Source: Alphaproteobacteria bacterium
Lineage (GTDB): Bacteria; Pseudomonadota; Alphaproteobacteria; Micropepsales; Micropepsaceae
Reading direction: 5' to 3'
NCBI GenBank assembly: GCA_003451645.1
Contig: DMER01000145.1
Span: 1 to 11,132 of the forward strand
DNA length: 11,132 bases
The position numbers and the translations under genes were made by a program. The notes beneath the pieces were generated by a model, which saw only the letters and a program-made list of their open reading frames with translations, did not search any database and was not told the origin of the DNA. Below are positions 1-6,668 of this stretch, one piece after another (position 1 is the stretch's first letter; each line of letters starts with the position of its first letter).

Positions 1-543
1 CTGGCTAGGGCGGCCAGCTTCGGCGGACAGGCCATTATCTTGAGCCGGTGGCAGCGCAAACATGACACCAACGATGGCTGCCCTGGAGAGCATTCCTGAC
101 ACCGTCAGCGCGGTCAGCACGCCTATCGGTCCCAACAGCGAGACAATACTCGCTATTTTCAGGAACAACCCAAGAGCAAGCGCACAGGTTCCGTAAGTAC
201 CAATCCGGCTATCGCGCAGGATTTCCAGCTTTTGTTCCCTTGTCTTGCCGCCACCAAGCGCGTCGGCCGTGTCGGCCAATCCATCTTCGTGGAAGGCGCC
301 GGTAAGCACAATGTGAGCGGTGACCGCCAACGCGGCCGCGACCCAAATGTTCCGGAACAACTCAAGGGCACCCCAATAGGTCAAGCCAGACACAGCGCCA
401 ATGAGCGCTCCGGTCAAAGGGAAGGCGCCCATGGCTTGTGTGATGCGGGCACGCGGGATTTCGCCAGGGAATGGTATTGGCAGCCGGGTCAAAAAAATAA
501 TGCTGATCCACGGGTCGGTGATAAGGCGATTAATGGTGTTCAT
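1..543 (-). CDS. cobS: Adenosylcobinamide-GDP ribazoletransferase CobS/CobV (3' end beyond window)
   Basis: This integral-membrane enzyme joins adenosylcobinamide-GDP to alpha-ribazole (or its phosphate), a last step of cobalamin assembly. I translated it directly from the minus strand. The 181 visible residues stay open to the left edge, so the C-terminus (about 65-75 residues, compared with the roughly 250-residue family) is missing. Diagnostic signatures are HEDGLADTADALGGG (residues 85-99), the acidic metal/substrate-binding segment, followed by EILRDSRIGTYG (107-118). Hydrophobic stretches lie near residues 40-60, 67-83, 119-137 and 139-161, fitting a polytopic membrane protein. The start is ATG at 543, with no upstream in-frame start of note. 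The Shine-Dalgarno sequence is poor. It diverges from cobT, the enzyme that makes the alpha-ribazole phosphate this protein uses, an arrangement common in alphaproteobacteria. Identification is confident. Confidence 0.95.
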   Translation of the reverse strand, partial: MNTINRLITDPWISIIFLTRLPIPFPGEIPRARITQAMGAFPLTGALIGAVSGLTYWGALELFRNIWVAAALAVTAHIVLTGAFHEDGLADTADALGGGKTREQKLEILRDSRIGTYGTCALALGLFLKIASIVSLLGPIGVLTALTVSGMLSRAAIVGVMFALPPAQDNGLSAEAGRPSQ

Positions 544-633
544 AAGAAGGCTCGGTTTGGGGGAGGCGTGCTTGCACCAGAGAGGACTTTACCTCTAGAT
601 GTACCGAATGCGTGCAGGAGAGCAATTAGAAGT
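544..633. promoter_or_regulatory. Divergent cobS/cobT intergenic region
   Basis: This 90-bp gap must hold both 5' regions of the two divergent genes. An AGGAG at 616-620 lies 13 nt before the cobT ATG, which is somewhat far. A weak 5-bp hairpin (agagg 581-585 with cctct 592-596) and a poor TTGCAC (572-577)/TAGATG (596-601) promoter-like pair are present, but neither is convincing. The gap is too short for a full cobalamin riboswitch of about 200 nt, and I see no B12-box-like sequence. B12 control through a riboswitch at this spot is therefore unlikely. Confidence 0.4.
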
Positions 634-1677
634 ATGGCGCTAAGTGGATTGCCCCTGGATGATATTCGGGCACTTTTGCGGTCGATGCCGGGGCCGGACC
701 GTGCGGCATTTGACTCAGTCGCGACGCGAGAGGCTGGCCTCCTAAAGCCGCCTGGAGCGCTTGGCCGCCTTGAAGAGCTTAGCGCTTGGTTTGCGGCATG
801 GTCAGGACAGGCCAAGCCAGCAATTCGCAAGCCGTTAATCGCGATTTTTGCGGGCAATCACGGCATCGTCGCGCATGGCGTTTCGGCCTACCCGCCAGAC
901 GTCACCGCGGAGATGGTTTCAGCCTTTGCGGCAGGGGGGGCTGCGATCAATCAGCTCGCCCGCGCGCAAGGGGCTGGCTTGCAAGTGTTTGATCTGGCGC
1001 TGGATCATCCTGTTCCCGATATTACTCAGCATGATGCCTTTGATGAGCAAGGCCTCGCTGCCACGATAGCGTTTGGGATGGAGGCGATTTCCAGTGAGCC
1101 CGACGTCCTATGCCTTGGCGAAATGGGCATTGGTAACAGCAGCGTGGCTGCAACATTGTCGCTATGTCTATTTGGCGGGCAAGCGTCTGACTGGGTGGGG
1201 CCGGGGACAGGCCTTGATCGTCATGGCATCGAGCGCAAGGCTTTGATAGTCGCACGTGCGGCAGAACGCGTTTGCGGAGATGGTCCGCGCTTCGGTTTAG
1301 AGGTGTTGCGACGCGCTGGCGGCCGAGAATTTGCAGCGATTGCTGGTGCGATACTGGCGGCACGGCATCAACGCATTCCAGTCATCCTTGATGGTTATGC
1401 AGTGACTGCCGCCGCGGCCTGTTTGTGGGCGGAGGATCGCTCCACGTTGGATCATTGTCTCGCCGGTCACGTCTCCGCCGAGCCGGGGCATCGCCGCTTG
1501 CTGGAGCAGGTTGGCATGCGGCCGCTTCTGGACCTTTCCATGCGGCTAGGTGAGGGAACAGGTGCGGCATTAGCGCTCGGTTTGGTCAAGTCCGCATTGG
1601 CGGCCCACGCAGGGATGGCCAATTTCTCGCAAATGGGGGTCTCAGGTGGCCCCAAAGAGCGCGCACCCGAAGCTTGA
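634..1677 (+). CDS. cobT: Nicotinate-nucleotide--dimethylbenzimidazole phosphoribosyltransferase CobT (CobU in Pseudomonas nomenclature)
   Basis: The enzyme transfers phosphoribose from nicotinate mononucleotide to 5,6-dimethylbenzimidazole, giving alpha-ribazole 5'-phosphate for the cobalamin lower ligand. It acts in the cytosol. From the ATG at 634 the protein has 347 residues, close to the family's 340-360. Signatures in order are KPPGALGRLEEL (38-49), FAGNHGI (72-78), VSAYP (83-87), GEMGIGNSS (162-170) and GEGTGAALAL (306-315). Glu307 aligns with the catalytic Glu317 of Salmonella CobT, and Glu163 with its Glu174. The frame is open back to 232, but that stretch is antisense to cobS and unlike CobT, so I start at 634, where family similarity begins. 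The product feeds CobS, the divergent neighbour. Identification is confident; the exact start is less so because the AGGAG lies 13 nt upstream. Confidence 0.96.
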   Translation: MALSGLPLDDIRALLRSMPGPDRAAFDSVATREAGLLKPPGALGRLEELSAWFAAWSGQAKPAIRKPLIAIFAGNHGIVAHGVSAYPPDVTAEMVSAFAAGGAAINQLARAQGAGLQVFDLALDHPVPDITQHDAFDEQGLAATIAFGMEAISSEPDVLCLGEMGIGNSSVAATLSLCLFGGQASDWVGPGTGLDRHGIERKALIVARAAERVCGDGPRFGLEVLRRAGGREFAAIAGAILAARHQRIPVILDGYAVTAAAACLWAEDRSTLDHCLAGHVSAEPGHRRLLEQVGMRPLLDLSMRLGEGTGAALALGLVKSALAAHAGMANFSQMGVSGGPKERAPEA

Positions 1678-1701
1678 AAGTCCGCATTGCGCCGCTATCA
1701 T
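1674..1701 (+). promoter_or_regulatory. Predicted sigma70-type promoter of the acyl-CoA dehydrogenase operon
   Basis: TTGAAA (1674-1679, overlapping the cobT stop codon) and TATCAT (1696-1701) each match the sigma70 consensus at 5 of 6 positions and are separated by 16 bp. Transcription would begin near 1708, about 80 nt before the first dehydrogenase gene. This is a sequence match only. Alphaproteobacterial -10 elements are loosely conserved, so a chance match is possible. Confidence 0.45.
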
Positions 1702-1714
1702 CAATGGCACTAGA

Positions 1715-1731
1715 ACTGACAAAATGTCGGT
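1715..1731. promoter_or_regulatory. 17-bp hyphenated palindrome, candidate operator
   Basis: The sequence is ACTGACA-AAA-TGTCGGT: 7-bp arms that pair completely apart from one T-G wobble, around an AAA centre. It lies about 14 bp downstream of the predicted -10 element, near +8 to +24, a typical repressor position. No T-tract follows, so it is not an intrinsic terminator. Fatty-acid degradation operons are often repressed by TetR-, GntR- or MarR-type proteins that release DNA on binding acyl-CoA, but no regulator gene of that kind is in the window. I saw no second copy in the other intergenic gaps. The regulator is unknown. Confidence 0.35.
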
Positions 1732-1787
1732 GATGCGCGGTCGCCAAGAGCGGCAGTCAGCACCGCAACCCCAGAGGAGCGCCTGCT

Positions 1788-2987
1788 ATGGACGTGAGTT
1801 TTTCGCCCGCCGAAGAGGCCTTTCGCCATGAAGTGCGAAGCTTTATCGCTGAAAATTATCCCAAACATTTGCGTGGTAAATCGCGCGGAGAATTTGGCGG
1901 CCGCGAGGACTTTTTGGCCTGGCACCGCATTTTGGCAGATAAGGGATGGGTCGCGCCCGCATGGCCAACACAATACGGAGGACCGGGCTGGACATCGACC
2001 CAACGCTACATCTTCGCCGAGGAATGCGCGCGGGCGGAGACGGCGATTATCCTCCCCTTTGGTGTCAACATGGTTGGCCCAGTGATCTACACCTTTGGAA
2101 CCGAAGAGCAGAAAAAGGAACACCTTCCAAAAATCCTGTCAGGGGAAGTTTGGTGGTGCCAGGGATATTCCGAACCCGGAGCAGGATCGGACCTTGCATC
2201 GCTCAAAACGACTGCGGTTCGCGATGGCGATCACTACATCATCAATGGTCAGAAGACCTGGACAACGCTGGCGCAGTTTGCGGATTGGATTTTCGTCCTG
2301 GCGCGGACGGACAAGAATGCCAAGCAGCAAGAAGGAATTTCCTTCATCCTGGTCGATATGAAAACGCCGGGCGTCACCGTGCGCCCCATCATCACCATGG
2401 ACGGCGCGCATGAAGTCAACGAGGTCTGGTTCGAGGATGTGCGCGTGCCGGTCACAAACCGCATTGGCGAGGAAAACAAGGGGTGGACTTGTGCCAAGTT
2501 CTTGTTGAGCCATGAGCGCGCAGGCATTGCCGGCGTCGCACGGTCCAAGCGCGGCGTGCAGCGGCTGAAGGACTTGGCCCGTGCTGAACGCGATGGCGAA
2601 AACCCCTTGATTGCTGACCCGGATTTCGCACGCGGCGTGGCCGAGTTGGAGATTGATCTGACGGCGCTGGAGTATACGGAGCTGCGCACACTCGCTGGCG
2701 AGGCCGCTGGCAAGGGGCCAGGGCTTGAATCATCCATCTTGAAGATCAAAGGCACCGATATTCAGCAGCGCCTGACCGAGCTGACGCTGGACGCTGTCGC
2801 TTATTACGGCATGCCTTACAGGCCCTATGGCCACGAGCTGGAAACGCTGACCAATGAGTATGTTCCGGGTCCGGATTATTCCCATGGTGCCGCGCAGTCC
2901 TATTTCCTGACGCGCCGCGTGGCGATCTATGGCGGTTCCAACGAAATACAACGCAACATCATTGCGAAAATGGTTTTGGGTCTCTAA
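1788..2987 (+). CDS. Acyl-CoA dehydrogenase, large (PimC-like) subunit of a probable heteromeric enzyme
   Basis: This 399-residue acyl-CoA dehydrogenase-fold protein would take part in forming trans-2-enoyl-CoA from acyl-CoA with FAD. AGAGGAG (1773-1779), 8 nt before the ATG, supports the start. The substrate/FAD segment WWCQGYSEPGAGSDLASL spans 122-139. Glu243 in SHERAGIA aligns with the catalytic Glu of the isovaleryl/long-chain type (human IVD Glu254). The medium-chain-type position is Gly382 in YGGSNEIQR. The C-terminal domain lacks the FAD-contacting RxxFG and QxxGGxG motifs. The next gene, 51 bp downstream, carries both motifs but not the Glu, which points to a heteromer with a composite active site, as in R. 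palustris PimC/PimD and mycobacterial FadE pairs. The substrate is not deducible; dicarboxylyl, branched or steroid side-chain acyl-CoAs are all possible. Confidence 0.88.
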   Translation: MDVSFSPAEEAFRHEVRSFIAENYPKHLRGKSRGEFGGREDFLAWHRILADKGWVAPAWPTQYGGPGWTSTQRYIFAEECARAETAIILPFGVNMVGPVIYTFGTEEQKKEHLPKILSGEVWWCQGYSEPGAGSDLASLKTTAVRDGDHYIINGQKTWTTLAQFADWIFVLARTDKNAKQQEGISFILVDMKTPGVTVRPIITMDGAHEVNEVWFEDVRVPVTNRIGEENKGWTCAKFLLSHERAGIAGVARSKRGVQRLKDLARAERDGENPLIADPDFARGVAELEIDLTALEYTELRTLAGEAAGKGPGLESSILKIKGTDIQQRLTELTLDAVAYYGMPYRPYGHELETLTNEYVPGPDYSHGAAQSYFLTRRVAIYGGSNEIQRNIIAKMVLGL

Positions 2988-3038
2988 CGCCCAAGCGAAC
3001 AACAATAGCTTGCAACTTCAGGGAAAAGGATTCGCCGA

Positions 3039-4187
3039 ATGGACTTTTCGTTCACCGAAGAACAAACGCTGCTCCGCAATTCCGTCAATAAGTTCGTGGC
3101 CGGACAATATGACTTCGACAAGAGGCGCGCGCTGATCAAGACCGAAGCGGGATGGTCCAAAGCCAATTGGCAAGCGATCGCCGAACTGGGGCTGCTCGGC
3201 GCACCGTTTGCGGAGGAGCATGGCGGTCTGGGCGGCGGCCCCGTTGAGACAATGATCATCATGGAAGAGTTAGGCCGCGGTTTGGTGGTCGAACCTTACT
3301 TGCCAACGGTTGTCCTTGGCGGCGGTTTCCTGCGCCATGGCGGAACCGCGGCGCACAAGTTGGAGCACATCCCGGCGATCGTCGAAGGGCAGCGGGTGAT
3401 CGCCTTCGCTTATGCCGAACCGCAAGGCCGCTATAATCTAGCCGATGTCGCTGTTTCGGCGAAGAAGAGTGGCTCTGGGTTCACCATTTCGGGCCACAAG
3501 GCGGTTGTTATCGCTGGTCCGCAGGCGGATCATTTCGTGGTCACGGCGCGAACGGCTGGGGGCCAGCGCGATGCCAAAGGGATTAGCGTGTTCCTGGTGC
3601 CCAAATCCGCAAAGGGCGTGGCAACGCGCGACTATCCAACTGTCGATGGCTTGCGAGCTTCGGATGTGACATTTGAGAATGTCGCAGTCGGTGCCGAGTC
3701 GCTGCTGGGTGAGGCCGACCACGGCTTGCCACTTGTTGAGCGCGTCGTGGATGAGGCCATCGCGGCCATCTCCGCCGAAGCGGTAGGCGCCATGAAAGTT
3801 CTCAACGACACCACCGTTGAGTACTGCAAGACCCGCAAGCAGTTTGGTGTGCCCATCGGCAAGTTTCAGGTTTTGCAGCACCGCATGGTCGACATGTTCA
3901 TGAACTATGAACAGTCGGTCTCCATCACCTATATGGTCACTCTGAAGCTTGACGAAAGCGACCACGAACGCAAGAAGGCCGCGTCGGCGGCTAAAGTGCA
4001 AATCGGCAAGGCCGGCCGGTTCATCGGACAACAAGCCGTGCAGCTGCACGGTGGCATGGGGATGACTGATGAACTCAATGTCGGTCACTACTTCAAGCGC
4101 CTGACTATGATTGACACCATGTTTGGCAATGTTGATCATCATTTGAAACGCTATGCGGCGCTGTCGGACGATGCAAAGGCTGCTTAG
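3039..4187 (+). CDS. Acyl-CoA dehydrogenase, small (PimD-like) subunit
   Basis: A 382-residue acyl-CoA dehydrogenase-fold protein beginning MDFSFTEEQTLLRNSV, typical of the PimD-like small subunits. AGGA (3027-3030) lies 8 nt before the ATG. It carries RKQFGVPIGKFQVLQHR (266-282) and QLHGGMGMTDE (335-345), the motifs that contact FAD across the dimer interface. By ungapped alignment with MCAD helix G, the IVD-type catalytic position is Ala240, with Glu239 one residue earlier. The MCAD-type Glu is also absent (MFGN near 361-364). It therefore probably supplies FAD-binding elements while the upstream large subunit supplies the base. It is probably co-transcribed with that gene. The TAG stop overlaps the stop codon of the convergent kinase gene, leaving no room for a terminator between them. 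Confidence 0.87.
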   Translation: MDFSFTEEQTLLRNSVNKFVAGQYDFDKRRALIKTEAGWSKANWQAIAELGLLGAPFAEEHGGLGGGPVETMIIMEELGRGLVVEPYLPTVVLGGGFLRHGGTAAHKLEHIPAIVEGQRVIAFAYAEPQGRYNLADVAVSAKKSGSGFTISGHKAVVIAGPQADHFVVTARTAGGQRDAKGISVFLVPKSAKGVATRDYPTVDGLRASDVTFENVAVGAESLLGEADHGLPLVERVVDEAIAAISAEAVGAMKVLNDTTVEYCKTRKQFGVPIGKFQVLQHRMVDMFMNYEQSVSITYMVTLKLDESDHERKKAASAAKVQIGKAGRFIGQQAVQLHGGMGMTDELNVGHYFKRLTMIDTMFGNVDHHLKRYAALSDDAKAA

Positions 4188-5641
4188 GCAGCGGTAAGCG
4201 CGTCCAACTGATCAGTCCTCGTGGCGGGCCGTCCGCCACTTTGGGGCGGGAACCAGACGGTCACAGTGGTTCCCTTGCCGACTGTGCTGGTCAATGTGAC
4301 GTTGCCTCCATGGGCCTCGACCAGGCCCTTCACAATCGGAAGGCCCAGACCTGTACCCTTTTCGCGAACGGCGATGTCGTGCTGCCCTTGTCCAAAGGGC
4401 TCAAAGACACGGGCAAGGTCCTGCTTTGGGATGCCAATGCCCGTGTCTGACACGCTGATGAGCACGCCTCCCAGAGAACAGGCCTGAGCGGAAAGGGTCA
4501 CCGAGCCGCATGCGGGTGTAAACTTGACTGCATTTGACAATAGATTCAGCAGGATTTGGCGCACCGCCCGTTGATCCGCGCGCAACGCTGGCAAAGTCTC
4601 GCAAATGGTGACAGCGAGGGCAATCTGCCCTTCGCGGGCGCGGCCTTCGACCATGGCGGCGGCGTCGATGCAAAGTGAGCGCAATTCAATGTCGGCAGGC
4701 TCGAGCACCATCCGGCCCGCCTCGATCTTGGACAAGTCCAAGATGTCGTTGATGAGCCCCAGAAGGTGTTGGCCGCTGCCATGAATATGTCCTGCATATT
4801 CCAGATAGATTGGCTTGCCCACTGGTCCGAATACTTCCGCCTTCATGACTTCTGAAAAGCCGAGGATGGCGTTGAGGGGCGTGCGCAGTTCGTGGCTCAT
4901 ATTCGCCAGGAAGTTGGACTTTGCATGCGAGGCCCGTTCTGCCCTGATCTTCGAGCGCTGCGCTTCGTCACGTTCTGACGCCAGCCGGTCGATCAGGTCA
5001 GATTTCTCGACACGGAGATCGAGCACATTGCGCGTCATATTGCGGATGTTGAAAATCGCGCCGAACATCAAGATGCCGTATGCGAGGCTGAGGCCTGCCG
5101 TGCCCAGGTGCAGAGCGTCTGGCTCCGCCAGCAAGACGCAGAACATCATGACCCAATAGAATAGCGCAGGCGGCAAGGAGTATATGATGGCGGCGCTGCT
5201 CAAGACCGACGACGCTGCAATCGAACACGCAAGAACCAGCGTCAGAAACATGTGGTTCAACGGCTGTTCAGGTACCCACAACGTGAAAGCCATGGAGCCC
5301 CAAACGGCGCAGAATGCGACGTTGGCAGCTGCAATCCTTTGCACCCAAGGTGCGACCAGAGTCCGAGGGTCCGCGATCGCGCGTGCACAGAGGATACGTA
5401 CCGCCTCAAGGATCACACACATAGCGGTGACGGCGACCACCCACGGTGCGGCGTGCCATGGATTGCCCCAAAGACCATAGACATAGGCCATGATCACTGC
5501 GCTGATTGGGATTACCCAGATCACCAGCCGCATCGTGTTGAGGTTGAGCGTCAAGGTCTCACGTGCGATCGCGCAGTCCGCCTCAGTCTGCGGCCATATT
5601 TCGCGTGAAAGATTGTTTTGTAAGTCTTTGACCGGTCGCAA
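4184..5641 (-). CDS. Six-TM sensor histidine kinase, PleC/DivJ/PdhS-like core
   Basis: A 485-residue inner-membrane kinase that would autophosphorylate on His250 and pass phosphate to a response regulator. Hydrophobic segments lie near 38-56, 66-86, 103-122, 130-150, 153-171 and 182-200, followed by a likely coiled coil (205-243). There is no large periplasmic sensor domain. The HisKA H-box is FLANMSHELRTPLNAILGF (244-262), followed by FGP-G and IHGSGQHLL-LINDILD-SKIEAG (to 309), a pattern resembling Caulobacter PleC/DivJ, which act on DivK/PleD. ATPase motifs are complete: N-box NLLSNAVKF (366-374), DTGIGI (399-404), FEPFGQG (413-419) and GTGLGL (429-434). The start is TTG, chosen for its strong Shine-Dalgarno. 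No response-regulator gene is adjacent in the window. The family core is clear; a role in DivK-CtrA signalling is inference. Confidence 0.92.
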   Translation of the reverse strand: MRPVKDLQNNLSREIWPQTEADCAIARETLTLNLNTMRLVIWVIPISAVIMAYVYGLWGNPWHAAPWVVAVTAMCVILEAVRILCARAIADPRTLVAPWVQRIAAANVAFCAVWGSMAFTLWVPEQPLNHMFLTLVLACSIAASSVLSSAAIIYSLPPALFYWVMMFCVLLAEPDALHLGTAGLSLAYGILMFGAIFNIRNMTRNVLDLRVEKSDLIDRLASERDEAQRSKIRAERASHAKSNFLANMSHELRTPLNAILGFSEVMKAEVFGPVGKPIYLEYAGHIHGSGQHLLGLINDILDLSKIEAGRMVLEPADIELRSLCIDAAAMVEGRAREGQIALAVTICETLPALRADQRAVRQILLNLLSNAVKFTPACGSVTLSAQACSLGGVLISVSDTGIGIPKQDLARVFEPFGQGQHDIAVREKGTGLGLPIVKGLVEAHGGNVTLTSTVGKGTTVTVWFPPQSGGRPATRTDQLDALTAA

Positions 5642-5648
5642 GCGCGTG

Positions 5649-5656
5649 CCTCCCCC
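5649..5656 (-). promoter_or_regulatory. Strong Shine-Dalgarno for the TTG-started histidine kinase
   Basis: On the minus strand GGGGGAGG ends 7 nt before the TTG at 5641-5639. This strong match at good spacing decides for the rare TTG start; the first 36 codons contain no in-frame ATG before Met37. Confidence 0.7.
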
Positions 5657-5729
5657 GAAGCAGGCTGTTTCGTCTTTGTGGGCAGAGTAGCGTGAAGAAA
5701 TTAAAACATTGCTTGCCGCGCAGACGCGC

Positions 5730-5744
5730 TTAACGGATGTTTAA
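5730..5744. promoter_or_regulatory. Candidate CtrA-binding box, TTAA-N7-TTAA
   Basis: TTAA (5730-5733), seven bases, then TTAA (5741-5744) exactly match the core of the alphaproteobacterial CtrA recognition site. The box lies in the 142-bp divergent gap, 89 bp from the kinase start and 39 bp from the crotonase start. On the minus strand a -10-like TTTAAT (5700-5705) has no good -35 element at normal spacing. Transcription starting near 5693 would place the box centre near -44, a usual activator position for the kinase gene. For the crotonase gene the box sits so close that repression is as likely as activation. TTAA is rare in this GC-rich window, which makes the exact spacing notable. The binding protein and direction of control are inferred. 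Confidence 0.5.
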
Positions 5745-5783
5745 GGATGTGGGTCGTCCAGTCTTTCGCAGGAGTAATTCCCG

Positions 5784-6581
5784 ATGTCCGCGCTTTTGAT
5801 TGAGCAGTCAGCGCATGTGGTCACGCTGACCATGAACCGGCCGGAGAGCCGCAACCCCCTAGGAGCGGAAGGTGACGGCGAAATGTTCCAGGAGGCGGCA
5901 AGGCGGATCAATGCGGATCGCTCCGTACGCTGCGTAATCCTGACCGGGGCAGGCAAGGCGTTCTCTGCCGGCGGCGATGTCAAAGCCATGCGCGAGAAGT
6001 CAGGCAGTTTTGCAGGACCGGGTGTCGCGATCCGCGAGCGCTACCGGACCGGCATCCACCAGATTGTCCGCGCTATTTGGGGCATTGAGGTTCCGGTGAT
6101 TGCTGCAGTGAACGGCCCTGCCATTGGTCTGGGCAATGATGTGGCGTGCCTGGCGGATCTGCGGATTGCGGCGGAGACAGCGATCTTCGGTGCGACCTTC
6201 CTCAAGATTGGCCTGGTGCCAGGGGATGGCGGCGCTTGGCTCCTGCCAAGGGTGATTGGACATGCGCGGGCGGCGGAACTCCTGTTCTCAGGTGCAACCA
6301 TTGACGCAGCCACCGCTCTAAATTGGGGCCTGATCAGCCGCATCGTGCCCCCTGATGCGCTGATGCGCGAGGCGCAATCGCTAGCCGGCCAGATTTGCCA
6401 GCAACCGCCCGATGTCTTGCGCATGACCAAGCGGATGATGCGCGATGGGGCAGGCACCAGCTTTGACACGATCCTGGAAATGTCGGCGGCATTCCAGGCA
6501 CTTGCGCACCATACCCACGATCATGCCGAGGCCGTGGACGCTTTCTTTGAAAAGCGGCCTGGGCGTTTTGAGGGGCGCTAG
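5784..6581 (+). CDS. Enoyl-CoA hydratase/isomerase family (crotonase-fold) protein
   Basis: A 265-residue crotonase-superfamily protein, likely acting on an acyl-CoA thioester in the cytosol. AGGAG (5770-5774), 9 nt before the ATG, supports the start. The first oxyanion-hole segment is TGAGKAFSAGGD (54-65) and the second NGPAIGLGNDVA (110-121). At the two catalytic glutamates of rat mitochondrial enoyl-CoA hydratase this protein has Asp119 (for Glu144) and Phe139 (for Glu164). Asp148 in GLVPGDGGAWLLPR (143-156) lies next to the position used as catalytic acid by isomerase-type members such as PaaG. It may therefore be an isomerase or specialised lyase/hydratase rather than a standard hydratase. 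It heads a probable operon with an ABM protein and an acyl-CoA dehydrogenase, which supports a beta-oxidation role. Fold assignment is firm; the reaction is not. Confidence 0.9.
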   Translation: MSALLIEQSAHVVTLTMNRPESRNPLGAEGDGEMFQEAARRINADRSVRCVILTGAGKAFSAGGDVKAMREKSGSFAGPGVAIRERYRTGIHQIVRAIWGIEVPVIAAVNGPAIGLGNDVACLADLRIAAETAIFGATFLKIGLVPGDGGAWLLPRVIGHARAAELLFSGATIDAATALNWGLISRIVPPDALMREAQSLAGQICQQPPDVLRMTKRMMRDGAGTSFDTILEMSAAFQALAHHTHDHAEAVDAFFEKRPGRFEGR

Positions 6582-6589
6582 CGCGCCTC
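6570..6589. repeat. Imperfect inverted repeat spanning the crotonase stop codon
   Basis: GCGCTAGCGC (6575-6584) is a perfect 10-bp palindrome. It extends by GAGG (6570-6573) against CCTC (6586-6589) after one mismatch on each side. The TAG stop lies in the centre. It could form an RNA hairpin between the first and second genes of the operon and lower downstream expression, but no T-run follows, so I do not call it a terminator. Confidence 0.25.
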
Positions 6590-6668
6590 TAATCGCCGAT
6601 TGCTGAAACGAGCGCATGCGAGGTAGGCTTCCAGCCATTGGCAATTCAGAACGCTCAGGAGCAAGATG

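Noticed and set aside
581..596. Small hairpin agagg/cctct in the cobS/cobT gap
   Set aside because: A stem of only 5 bp without a T-tract; expected by chance and not usable as a terminator or operator call.
232..633. Open 134-codon extension upstream of cobT in the same frame
   Set aside because: It is antisense to the well-supported cobS coding sequence, has no CobT similarity, and CobT is full length from 634.
544..633. Cobalamin riboswitch before cobS or cobT
   Set aside because: The gap is far too short for the usual aptamer and no B12-box-like segment is visible.
3438..4142. 234-codon open frame antisense to the small dehydrogenase subunit
   Set aside because: Its composition is that of a reverse-strand shadow with no recognisable domain, while the plus-strand protein is clearly conserved.
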